NCBI GenBank assembly: GCA_029338735.1
Contig: JAQYAY010000023.1
Location: 56,886-120,885, forward strand
Reading direction: 5' to 3'
Source: Lachnospiraceae bacterium
GTDB lineage: Bacteria; Bacillota; Clostridia; Lachnospirales; Lachnospiraceae
DNA length: 64,000 nt
Each line of letters starts with the position of its first letter. The stretch's first letter is position 1. The notes under the pieces are model-generated. The model saw nothing but the letters and a program-made list of their open reading frames with translations. It searched no databases and had not been told where the DNA came from. Below, piece by piece: positions 8,085-17,207 of this stretch. A program made the translations under genes and the position numbers.

Positions 8085-9896
8085 ATGTCAAACAGTACTG
8101 CGAAGAATAAGAAAAAATACGTTGAAAAGGCATCGCCTGCGATCATACTATCGATAATATCGGCGGGTATCATACCTCTTATCATGAGGACATTCACATA
8201 TGACTCGAAGCTTAGTGACTACGACTGGTTCCCGTCAGACGGCACGGTAGTAGATATTTTCCTTGCCTACAAGTCATTCGCGATTATTACTGTCGGGATA
8301 CTGATGGCGATAGTGCTGATATACAGGGCATATGATCACCAGAAGCTGCCAATGAACAGGCTGTTTTATGTGCTGTTTGCATATGGGGCACTGGTCCTGA
8401 TAAGCGGTCTCGCATCGAAGTGGAAGGGCTTCGCGTTCGGCGGTTCATATGAGATGTTCGAATCGGTTGTTGTGGTTCTGTGCTACATCATGTTTGCCTT
8501 CTATACATATACGACAGTTGATAATGGGGCAACGATCAGGACCTTCCTGAAGTGGAGCGGAATCTTCATTCTGATACTCATGCTGATCGGTGTATTCCAG
8601 GGATTTGGAGCAGACCTGTTTGCTACGAAGTTTGGAAAAATGCTCTTCGCTACACCGTCATTCTGGAGCAATCTCGACAACCTGATCATCCGTATGCCGA
8701 AGGGCACTTCCTATTCGACACTGTACAATCCGAACTATTTTTCACTGTATCTGGGACTTGTACTTCCTGTAGCAGTTGCAGCATTTTTTGCATTGAAAAA
8801 GAAAGCGGCAAGGATTCTCTCAGCAGCAGTGATCGTCTGCTCAGTAATTCTTCTGATTACAGATATCTCAATCACAGGTGTCATGTGTCTTGTAATATCA
8901 GGAATTGTCACTCTGCTCGTTGTTCTGTCAAAAAATAAAAAGCCGTTTGCCATTGCATGCACAGTCCTTGCAGTGGTGATCGTGCCTGGAATCATAATGA
9001 GTGTTGCAGTTCCATCGATTCACAGCAGGGTGAGCACTATGCTCAATGCCCGGCCGACACCTCTTACGACAGGCAGTGTCAGGTATATGGAGACAAATGA
9101 TGACAATGTGACACTTGACTTCAAGGATGGATCGAAGTGCGCCATTGTATTTTCATTCGATGAAAATGGACAGCTGAATGTGACTGCAACTGGGGATGAC
9201 GGTACGGAGTACGGCTGCACCTGGGACGGCACAGCGGTACAGATCCAGAAGAATGACGGCTCATCAATTGCAGCAATAGTACCGAAAGCAACGGCAGACA
9301 ATCAGCCATATGTCGGAATTCAGGTGGACGGCAGAGAGTTCTGGTTCATCCAGACCGAAGAAGGCTACAGATATATCACAGGTTCAGGGAAGATTGTAGA
9401 ACTCGATAATAATATAAAATCGGCAGGTGTATTCCCAGAGGATTTCTTCAGTAACAGAGGAATCATCTGGAACCGCACACTTCCGCTGCTTCCAAAGCAT
9501 ATCATACTCGGAAGCGGACAGAATACTTTTATCATGGAGTATCCGCAGGACAATTACATCATGAAGGATCTCCTGATCGAGAGCGAGACGACATCAATCG
9601 ATGTCAAGCCGCACAATCTGTTCCTGCAGCAGTGGGTTGAGAACGGTATGGTAGCTATGATTCTCTATCTGGTCGTAGTCATTGGATATCTGGCACAGGC
9701 AGCAGGCGAGATCAGAAAGCATGATATCAAAGATCCACTGACAATCATCTCTATTGGTGTGTTTGCCGGTATTCTCGCACACACAGTGGCAGGAGTCGCC
9801 AACGATTCAAATGTCTGCACATCGCCAGTCATGTGGACACTGCTCGGACTCGGATTTGCGGTCAATGCGCTCCTGAAGAAGCAGGAAGCAGAATGA
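8085..9896 (+). CDS. O-antigen ligase/polymerase (Wzy-like) family membrane protein with extracytoplasmic insert
   Basis: Multi-TM; GTSYSTLYNPNYFSLYLGLVLPVAVA and GSGQNTFIMEYPQ...KPHNLFLQQWVENGMVAMILYL, typical of the Wzy_C/O-antigen ligase family. Confidence 0.85.
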   Translation: MSNSTAKNKKKYVEKASPAIILSIISAGIIPLIMRTFTYDSKLSDYDWFPSDGTVVDIFLAYKSFAIITVGILMAIVLIYRAYDHQKLPMNRLFYVLFAYGALVLISGLASKWKGFAFGGSYEMFESVVVVLCYIMFAFYTYTTVDNGATIRTFLKWSGIFILILMLIGVFQGFGADLFATKFGKMLFATPSFWSNLDNLIIRMPKGTSYSTLYNPNYFSLYLGLVLPVAVAAFFALKKKAARILSAAVIVCSVILLITDISITGVMCLVISGIVTLLVVLSKNKKPFAIACTVLAVVIVPGIIMSVAVPSIHSRVSTMLNARPTPLTTGSVRYMETNDDNVTLDFKDGSKCAIVFSFDENGQLNVTATGDDGTEYGCTWDGTAVQIQKNDGSSIAAIVPKATADNQPYVGIQVDGREFWFIQTEEGYRYITGSGKIVELDNNIKSAGVFPEDFFSNRGIIWNRTLPLLPKHIILGSGQNTFIMEYPQDNYIMKDLLIESETTSIDVKPHNLFLQQWVENGMVAMILYLVVVIGYLAQAAGEIRKHDIKDPLTIISIGVFAGILAHTVAGVANDSNVCTSPVMWTLLGLGFAVNALLKKQEAE

Positions 9897-10810
9897 GGAT
9901 CCAGATACTCCTTGCGACATATAATGGAGCAAAGTATATAGAGACGCAGCTGGAATCACTGATCAGGCAGCAGCACAATGCAGGCGATGGGTATGAGATA
10001 CTGATTTCAGATGACGGTTCTACAGACGGGACAGCTGAGATACTGACGGAGTATCAGGAGAGGTATCCGTCCATGATCTCTGTGCTTCCGTCATCAGGCA
10101 AGGGTTCTGCAATGAAAAATTTTCTGTACCTGATGGAATGTTCAGATGGAGACGTTATTTTTTTCTGTGATCAGGATGACTACTGGCTTCCTGACAAGGT
10201 GAGTCGGACTGTGGCAGCATTTGATGATATGGGCATTCCGGAGCTCGTCTTTTCAGATGCGTATATCGCAGATGAGAATCTTAAAATAATTGAAGTAGAT
10301 GACCGGAGCCTGCAGACATATTATCATGGAGAGCTGACGCTGCAGAAGCTGCTCGTGCAGAACTATATCATGGGATGCACTATGGCAGTCAACAGGACGC
10401 TCCTTGATGGAGCGCTGCGCAGCAGCTATCCGGGGATGGAGATGCATGACTGGTGGCTTGATATATATGCGAAGGCATTCGGAAAGGTGATCCACATCCC
10501 TCATAAGCTGATGAAATACCGTCAGCACGGGGACAATGAAGTCGGTGCCAAGGACCTGAACAGTGGGAAATATATCCGCTCACACCTCAATGGGAGGGCA
10601 ATCCGCACGAACTGCGGCAATCTCCTGAAGCAGGCAGCAGGTTTCTACAATTGTTATGGTGAAAAAATGTCTCCGGAAGTCAGCAGGATTTTTACAGATT
10701 TCATAGGTCTCAGGGACAGGAACAAGCTGTCAAGGATATATACCCAGATACATGAGGGGTATCTCAAGAGCACGCCGGCCCGCGTGATCGGACAGCTGAT
10801 ATATATGTGA
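9893..10810 (+). CDS. Glycosyltransferase family 2
   Basis: MRIQILLATYNGAKYIETQLESLIRQQ, SDDGSTDGTAEI, DVIFFCDQDDYW; true start is the ATGA overlap at 9893, not ORF start 9833. Confidence 0.93.
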   Translation: MRIQILLATYNGAKYIETQLESLIRQQHNAGDGYEILISDDGSTDGTAEILTEYQERYPSMISVLPSSGKGSAMKNFLYLMECSDGDVIFFCDQDDYWLPDKVSRTVAAFDDMGIPELVFSDAYIADENLKIIEVDDRSLQTYYHGELTLQKLLVQNYIMGCTMAVNRTLLDGALRSSYPGMEMHDWWLDIYAKAFGKVIHIPHKLMKYRQHGDNEVGAKDLNSGKYIRSHLNGRAIRTNCGNLLKQAAGFYNCYGEKMSPEVSRIFTDFIGLRDRNKLSRIYTQIHEGYLKSTPARVIGQLIYM

Positions 10811-11922
10811 TGAATAAGGAAAATGCGATCGAGGTGAGAAATCTCACCAAAGAATTCAAAATTTCACATGATAGAGCGAAGACCCTGAAGGAGTTCCTCG
10901 TCAGGCGGCACAGCAAGGCTGAGAAGCATGTGGTGCTAAAGGACATAAGCCTGGATATCAGGAAAGGTGAGACGGTAGGCCTCATCGGAGTCAACGGCAG
11001 CGGCAAATCCACGCTCCTCAAGCTGATGACAAAGATCATCTATCCGACAAAGGGCACTGTAGAGACAAATGGCAGACTCACCTCCCTTCTGGAGCTCGGG
11101 GCAGGATTTCATCCTGACTTCACTGGCAGGGAAAATATATATTTCAACGCTTCGATCTTCGGCATGACGAGGAAACAGATAGATGAGAGACTTGATGATA
11201 TCATAGCGTTCTCAGAGCTCGGAGATGCCATAGATGAGCCGATCAGGACATATTCATCAGGAATGTATATGCGTCTGGCTTTTTCGGTGGCGATCAATGT
11301 GGATGCAGACATCCTTCTGATAGATGAGATACTTGCGGTAGGTGACCAGCATTTCCAGAACAAGTGCTATGCAAAGCTGCAAGAACTGAAGAATTCAGGC
11401 AAGACGATAGTCATCGTATCCCATGCTCTGGATCAGGTGAGAGAGCTGTGCACGAGATGCGTGTGGATATACAAGGGAGAGCTGAGACTCGATGGCGATC
11501 CGGCCTACGTCATAGAGGCATACAAGAAGCAGTCGGCAATTGACCATAAAGAAGAAAAAAAGGCCGCTATTGAAAGCGGCAAGGCTGAATATAAGGGTGC
11601 GGTCTTTATCGACACTCCGTCAGATTTTTCAACTGTGAAAAAAGGAACGCCGTTCCCGATAAATGGGTGGAGAATAGCAGACAGCGACGAATTTGATTTT
11701 TCTCTGACAGTAAATGGAGAGAAAATTGATACAAAGCCGGTGGAACGTCCGGACGTGATATCGGTATATGAAGAGGAATACGCCGGCTATGTCGAGGGGA
11801 CGAAGCCGGGATTCAGTGCAGAATATACAGCTTTTTCTGCCGGATCACTTGATATAGAGGGGCAGATAGTGATAGACGGCAGGCAGATAGCAGAGAAAAG
11901 TATTACGGTGACAGTGGAATGA
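10807..11922 (+). CDS. Polysaccharide ABC transporter ATP-binding protein (Wzt/TagH-like) with C-terminal accessory domain
   Basis: Walker A GVNGSGKSTLLK, signature YSSGMYMRLAFSVAI, Walker B ILLIDEILAVGD; ~120-aa C-terminal extension. Confidence 0.93.
   Translation: MMNKENAIEVRNLTKEFKISHDRAKTLKEFLVRRHSKAEKHVVLKDISLDIRKGETVGLIGVNGSGKSTLLKLMTKIIYPTKGTVETNGRLTSLLELGAGFHPDFTGRENIYFNASIFGMTRKQIDERLDDIIAFSELGDAIDEPIRTYSSGMYMRLAFSVAINVDADILLIDEILAVGDQHFQNKCYAKLQELKNSGKTIVIVSHALDQVRELCTRCVWIYKGELRLDGDPAYVIEAYKKQSAIDHKEEKKAAIESGKAEYKGAVFIDTPSDFSTVKKGTPFPINGWRIADSDEFDFSLTVNGEKIDTKPVERPDVISVYEEEYAGYVEGTKPGFSAEYTAFSAGSLDIEGQIVIDGRQIAEKSITVTVE
11554..11580 (-). terminator. Terminator-like hairpin plus T-tract on the antisense strand inside the wzt-like gene
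   Basis: Minus strand reads GCCGCT-TTCAAT-AGCGGC-CTTTTTTTC; on the plus strand this is A7G followed by a GCCGCU/AGCGGC hairpin. Confidence 0.45.
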
Positions 11923-12692
11923 TACGGGAACTATATGACTACAGAGAGCTCCTGAAGACGAGCGTAAAAAAGGATATCAGAGGCCGTTACAAGGCTTCTG
12001 TTCTTGGCGTGCTCTGGTCATTTATCAATCCTCTGCTGCAGGTACTCGTGTATGCAATCGTATTTCCATATATGATGAAAGGCGCTGCAGATCACTACGT
12101 AGTGTACCTGGTGACTGGAATTATTCCGTGGACATTTTTCCAGACAGTCGTAAACCAGTGTACTACAAGTATCAAGTCGAATTCAGGCATCATCAAAAAG
12201 GTGTATTTTCCAAGGATCATACTGATGCTGTCAGCATTTCTTTCGGGGCTGATTAATTTTTTCATATCGTGTGTGATCATCGTAGTATTCTGTCTGATCT
12301 TCGGTATGGGAATCTCATGGCATATAGTTCTGGTGCCGCTGATTGCAGTCACCGAGGGACTTTTCGGACTCGCGCTGGGCACGATATTCGGAGCGATTGA
12401 TGCGTATATTCAGGATACCGAGTATATAGTGAATTTCATCCTGATGATGGCAATGTATGGAGCTCCGATCATCTATGAGATAAATATTTTTCCACAGGGA
12501 TCGAAGATAGGAGCGCTCATTCAGATCAATCCGATGACAAAGATAATGAATGCGTACAGGGACGTGTTCATGTATCACCAGATCCCGGATATGGGGGCAA
12601 TAGGCATTGTGTTTGTGATGTCGCTGATTCTGTTTATTATCGCGGTGGCTCTCTTTAACAGGATGCAGAAAGGATTTGCGGAGCAGTTCTGA
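11919..12692 (+). CDS. Polysaccharide ABC transporter permease (Wzm/TagG-like)
   Basis: DIRGRYKASVLGVLWSFINPLLQVLVYAIVF; six TM segments; 4-nt overlap with the ATPase gene. Confidence 0.95.
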   Translation: MIRELYDYRELLKTSVKKDIRGRYKASVLGVLWSFINPLLQVLVYAIVFPYMMKGAADHYVVYLVTGIIPWTFFQTVVNQCTTSIKSNSGIIKKVYFPRIILMLSAFLSGLINFFISCVIIVVFCLIFGMGISWHIVLVPLIAVTEGLFGLALGTIFGAIDAYIQDTEYIVNFILMMAMYGAPIIYEINIFPQGSKIGALIQINPMTKIMNAYRDVFMYHQIPDMGAIGIVFVMSLILFIIAVALFNRMQKGFAEQF

Positions 12693-14191
12693 TGAAGCTG
12701 AAGACGAGACTTTTTCTGAGTTTTACGCTCATAATAATACTGCCGATTCTGATGGCGTTTGCGCTGTATGGATTTGTGGCGCTCGGTGGATTCAGACGTG
12801 GCGGAAATGAGATGCGGCCGTTATATTTTTCCAATACGGTAGACGCACTTACGGCCAATACCGATGCGGATGTCAACAGACTCAAGCAGTGGTCAAAGGC
12901 ATTTCCTGAGAGATTCCTGAACAGGGAGATCCTGTCAGATATCAATAGCAGTCTCAGTGAAAAAAATTCGTTCCTCGTCGTAAAGCAGGGGACGAAGATC
13001 ATATTTGATGGTGCGCCTGACGGCATGCATCCGAGGTACTCAAAGCTCCCTATATATGGAAAGCTCTCTGCTACAGATGTCCTGGTGGTGAGGCTCGAGA
13101 ATCAGTCGGGAATGCTGAGGGAAGTGGATTTCGGAAATTACAGGGACCATAATCATGGTCAGGCCTTTGTCATCACGCCTACGGGGAGCATAGTTCCCGG
13201 GGCAGGGAGGATCCTCCTGACATATGTATTCTGGATGGCTCTTATTCTGTTCTTTACAGCGCTTATCATTGTGAGTACGCTGTACAACAGTATCATCAGG
13301 AAAATCCGCAAGATGCAGGAGGCAACAGAGAATATCAGGGGAGGAAATCTCGATTTTACCCTTGATGTCAAGGGAACCGACGAGCTGTCAGAGCTTGCCG
13401 GGAGTATCGAGAGAATGAAGAACCGGCTTCGTGCAGACGCGATGCAGAAGATTCAGAATGAGGATGCGCAGCGTAAATTCCTGAGCAATATCACCCATGA
13501 TCTGAAGACTCCGCTGACTTCGGTGATCGGATATTCAGAAGGGCTGCTCGATGGAATAGCACCAACACCTGAGAAGCAGATGAAGTATGTGCAGACCATT
13601 CATAACAAGGCAGTGGAGATGAACGATCTCCTGAATGAGCTGTCTATTTTTACAAAGATAGATACCAACTCCATTCTGTACAACTTCGAGGATATCAATG
13701 TGAAGGGATTCTTCGGAGAGTTTGCGGAGGAGACTGAGGTGGAGTTTGAGAGCCAGAATGCCGGGTTCAGGTATGTGTGTGAAGTGGCTGATGACACCAA
13801 TATGGTGGCTGATCCGTCACAGATAAAAAGGGTACTTCACAATCTGGTATCAAATGCGGTAAAATATAGGAGAGATGATACGGAACTGAAGGTGATGCTT
13901 TTGGTTTCGGATGCAGGTGAGTTCATACAGGCAGAGGTAGCGGACAATGGACGCGGCATCAGCCAGGAGGACCTGCCGCATGTCTTTGAGAGGCTGTTCC
14001 GTGCCGACAAGGCGCGCAACACCCAGATCAAGGGAAGCGGCATAGGGCTTTCGATTGTAAAGAAGATCGTCAATGATCATGGCGGTCAGGTATGGGCCAC
14101 AAGTAATGAAGGAACAGGCAGCATATTTTATTTTCTGCTGAGAAAGAGCAGCGACAAGGAGGAGCCTAGTGAGCAGGATTCTGATAATTGA
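12692..14191 (+). CDS. Two-component sensor histidine kinase (HAMP-HisKA-HATPase)
   Basis: H-box FLSNITHDLKTPLTSVIGYSEGLLDG, N-box HNLVSNAVKY, G-boxes DNGRGIS and GSGIGLSIVKKIV; two TM segments. Confidence 0.95.
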   Translation: MKLKTRLFLSFTLIIILPILMAFALYGFVALGGFRRGGNEMRPLYFSNTVDALTANTDADVNRLKQWSKAFPERFLNREILSDINSSLSEKNSFLVVKQGTKIIFDGAPDGMHPRYSKLPIYGKLSATDVLVVRLENQSGMLREVDFGNYRDHNHGQAFVITPTGSIVPGAGRILLTYVFWMALILFFTALIIVSTLYNSIIRKIRKMQEATENIRGGNLDFTLDVKGTDELSELAGSIERMKNRLRADAMQKIQNEDAQRKFLSNITHDLKTPLTSVIGYSEGLLDGIAPTPEKQMKYVQTIHNKAVEMNDLLNELSIFTKIDTNSILYNFEDINVKGFFGEFAEETEVEFESQNAGFRYVCEVADDTNMVADPSQIKRVLHNLVSNAVKYRRDDTELKVMLLVSDAGEFIQAEVADNGRGISQEDLPHVFERLFRADKARNTQIKGSGIGLSIVKKIVNDHGGQVWATSNEGTGSIFYFLLRKSSDKEEPSEQDSDN

Positions 14192-14864
14192 GGATGAACA
14201 GGCCATAGCAGACTTGGAAAAAGATTATCTCGAGCTTTCGGGATATACTGTAGATGTGGAGAATGATGGAACGGCCGGACTTGAGAAGGCCATGAATGAG
14301 GAATACGATCTGTACATTCTTGATATCATGCTCCCGGGAACTGATGGCTTCGAGATCTGCCGTCAGATAAGGACAGAGAGGAATACTCCGATCATCTTTG
14401 TCTCTGCGAGAAAAGATGATATCGACAAAGTCAAGGGACTCGGCTTCGGAGCAGACGACTACATCACAAAGCCATTCTCGCCGAGTGAGCTTGTGGCCCG
14501 TGTCAAGGCACATCTGGCCCAGTATGACAGACTCATGACAGCCGCCAATGCGACTGCAAATGACGACATCATCCGCATCCGCGGACTTCGTATAGACGAC
14601 ACCTCCCATCAGGTATGGGTAGATGGCGTAGAAAAGAATCTCACAACCAAGGAGTACGAGCTCCTTCTATTCTTCGCCAAGCACCCAGGCCAGGTATTCA
14701 CAAAGGAAGAAATCTTCCAGAAGATCTGGGACCAGGATTCAGTCGGTGATATCGCCACCGTCACGGTCCACGTCAAGAAAATCCGTGAGAAGATCGAGAT
14801 CAACAAAGACAAGCCTCAGTACATTGAGACAGTATGGGGCGTAGGGTACAGGATGAAGGTATGA
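14169..14864 (+). CDS. OmpR/PhoB-family response regulator
   Basis: Receiver domain YDLYILDIMLPGTDGFEICRQIR, winged helix TTKEYELLLFFAKHPGQVFTKEEIFQKIW. Confidence 0.96.
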   Translation: MSRILIIEDEQAIADLEKDYLELSGYTVDVENDGTAGLEKAMNEEYDLYILDIMLPGTDGFEICRQIRTERNTPIIFVSARKDDIDKVKGLGFGADDYITKPFSPSELVARVKAHLAQYDRLMTAANATANDDIIRIRGLRIDDTSHQVWVDGVEKNLTTKEYELLLFFAKHPGQVFTKEEIFQKIWDQDSVGDIATVTVHVKKIREKIEINKDKPQYIETVWGVGYRMKV

Positions 14865-15823
14865 TATCAGTAATCGTACCTGTATATAACGGAGCTGACA
14901 GGATAATCCGATGCCTTGAAAGCATTCAGAGTCAGAAGTATTCGGATTTTGAGTGCATTGTGATTGATGATGGCTCATCAGATGACTCATATAATGTGAT
15001 AAAAAACTGGATCAAGGACGATCGTTTCCATCTGTATCGTCAGGAAAATGCCGGGGTTGCCATTGCTCGCAACCGCGGCATTGAGTATGCAAACGGGGAA
15101 TTTATTGCATTTACAGACCAGGACGACTATGTGACACCGGAATATCTGTCGCATATGATGGCAGTGATGGATAGAGATACAGATATTGTAGTAAGTGGAT
15201 ATGAGAGAGTCAGAGAAGATGGGAAGAGGCTGTATGATATTGCTCTTGCTGAAGGTGAATTTAGCAAATTTGTAGTGCCTACACCATGGGCACACTTATA
15301 CAGAAAAAAATTCATTATTGAAAACGATATTCATTTTCTGGATTCCAAAATAGGAGAGGATATATTTTTTAACGTTATCGCATATTGCACGACACCTAAG
15401 GTTAAGGTGATTGAGCATTGTATGGATTACAAGTGGGTTGATAATAAGAAGTCAGTTTCTAATTCAGGCCAGAAAACAGCAGGCAATGAAGTGAATCCAT
15501 TGTTCTTATTAAATAATCTGCAGAGGGAAATTCCGGAAAACGGCTCAGAGCCAGAAGATATTATAGAATATTTTTTTATCAGATATTGCGTCTGGTATAC
15601 CTTGTTTGTCATGAGAGGTACATCGAAGAGAGAAAATATTATTATGCAAACACAGTTGTTTCAATGGCTGGGTAAGACGTTTCCTGATTATGAGCAGAAC
15701 AAATATATAAAGGTCAGCCCTGATGGTGAAATAGCAAGATATCATATAGCTGTGCATGTCTGGATGTTTTTTAGGAAAATAAAAGCTGATAGAATTGTAA
15801 CAGGTATTTTATCGAAGAAATGA
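14861..15823 (+). CDS. Glycosyltransferase family 2
   Basis: MISVIVPVYNGADRIIRCLESIQSQKYSDFECIVIDDGSSDDSY; start at 14861 overlapping the RR stop. Confidence 0.93.
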   Translation: MISVIVPVYNGADRIIRCLESIQSQKYSDFECIVIDDGSSDDSYNVIKNWIKDDRFHLYRQENAGVAIARNRGIEYANGEFIAFTDQDDYVTPEYLSHMMAVMDRDTDIVVSGYERVREDGKRLYDIALAEGEFSKFVVPTPWAHLYRKKFIIENDIHFLDSKIGEDIFFNVIAYCTTPKVKVIEHCMDYKWVDNKKSVSNSGQKTAGNEVNPLFLLNNLQREIPENGSEPEDIIEYFFIRYCVWYTLFVMRGTSKRENIIMQTQLFQWLGKTFPDYEQNKYIKVSPDGEIARYHIAVHVWMFFRKIKADRIVTGILSKK

Positions 15824-15824
15824 T

Positions 15825-17207
15825 ATGAAAACGATTAAAAAAATTGAATTATATAAGATATACATAATATGTGGCCTGATACTTGGAATGCTTTTTTCAC
15901 TGGTTATTCCTGTAAGGACAACACCGGACGAACCACTACACCTGGCACAGGCATATGCAGTATCTGATTATATGATGGGATCAGATGTGGTTATTGCAGG
16001 TGGCGTTGCAGAAAGATCAGATGATTATACTTATTATAACAGGACAAATAGATACAATTGGAATGATTATAAAGCGTATTGGGAAACCATAGATGATCCT
16101 ATTGTGAATGACGAAATGGTTAATGCCGGACAGAGAAAAATAGATAATCTCTATCCGTATTTTATAGCGAGTCTTGGAATCACATTAGGTCGGGCTTTAC
16201 ATTTCGGACCGTGGCTGACACTTAATCTTGGAAGACTGTGTAATCTTGTTATGTTCGTCATATTAATGGCATTTGCGCTTAAGCTTATTCCGATTGGTAA
16301 AGAGCTGTTATTTGTCATACTTATGCTGCCAATGACGATTCAGCAAAGTATGTCATATTCATACGATGTCATGGTGATTTCTTTTTCGATTTTAGAGACA
16401 GGAATTTTCCTATGGCTTGATTATAGTGAAAATATAGCGCTAAAAAAACAGGTTATAGCAATAGCGATTATGACTATTCTGGCAGGCTTCATTTTTCCAA
16501 TAAAAGGCCATGCATATTTCCTTCTGTTTCTGCTTCCTATATATTCTGCTTTACATCTGTTCACAGGAGATAAAAAAGACAGTATATGGAAAGCAATTAA
16601 GATTCTTGTTTTAACGCTGATTGTATTAATCATAGCAGCATGGATATTTATAGTATTACATCCGAATATACTCCCATCAAAAATGGGATATGTAGACTGG
16701 GCACAAAAAGATGGATTTACTGTGACATATCTTCTGCATCATCCATGGACATTTATAAAAGTAATGGGTGCTACTTTCACATATCAGTTTGGAGCTGACT
16801 TTGTAAGTACGCTGGTAGGTACATCACTTGGTTTTATGGATATACCAATACCTGATATATTTAGTTATGCATTTCTTGCACTGCTTGTTATGTCAGCATT
16901 CAGGACTGAGAGCGATAATATATTTCTGACACGTAGAAATAAGCTGTTTTTTGCTGGAATTAATCTTCTGACGGTTATTGCAATCTGTGCAGGTATGCTA
17001 TTAACATGGACACCGATCGATCAGTTTTATGTAAATGGGATACAGGGCAGATATTTCATACCGGTTATGTTCATGATCCTTATTCTCCTGAATAATGATC
17101 ATGTAAAGATTTCATCCCAAGTAAGAGCCAGGCTTCCTTATTTTGCAGCTGGACTTGATATTCTGGTTCCAGTATTTATTCTGGGTTTTGCATATGTCAC
17201 AACTTGA
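15825..17207 (+). CDS. DUF2142-type multi-TM membrane protein
   Basis: Opening VIPVRTTPDEPLHLAQAYAVSDYM plus ~10 TM segments. Confidence 0.75.
   Translation: MKTIKKIELYKIYIICGLILGMLFSLVIPVRTTPDEPLHLAQAYAVSDYMMGSDVVIAGGVAERSDDYTYYNRTNRYNWNDYKAYWETIDDPIVNDEMVNAGQRKIDNLYPYFIASLGITLGRALHFGPWLTLNLGRLCNLVMFVILMAFALKLIPIGKELLFVILMLPMTIQQSMSYSYDVMVISFSILETGIFLWLDYSENIALKKQVIAIAIMTILAGFIFPIKGHAYFLLFLLPIYSALHLFTGDKKDSIWKAIKILVLTLIVLIIAAWIFIVLHPNILPSKMGYVDWAQKDGFTVTYLLHHPWTFIKVMGATFTYQFGADFVSTLVGTSLGFMDIPIPDIFSYAFLALLVMSAFRTESDNIFLTRRNKLFFAGINLLTVIAICAGMLLTWTPIDQFYVNGIQGRYFIPVMFMILILLNNDHVKISSQVRARLPYFAAGLDILVPVFILGFAYVTT

Noticed and set aside
11961-11972. Second A_AAA_AAG heptamer in the permease gene
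   Set aside because: No stable hairpin downstream; expected by chance wherever AAA-AAG follows a codon ending in A.
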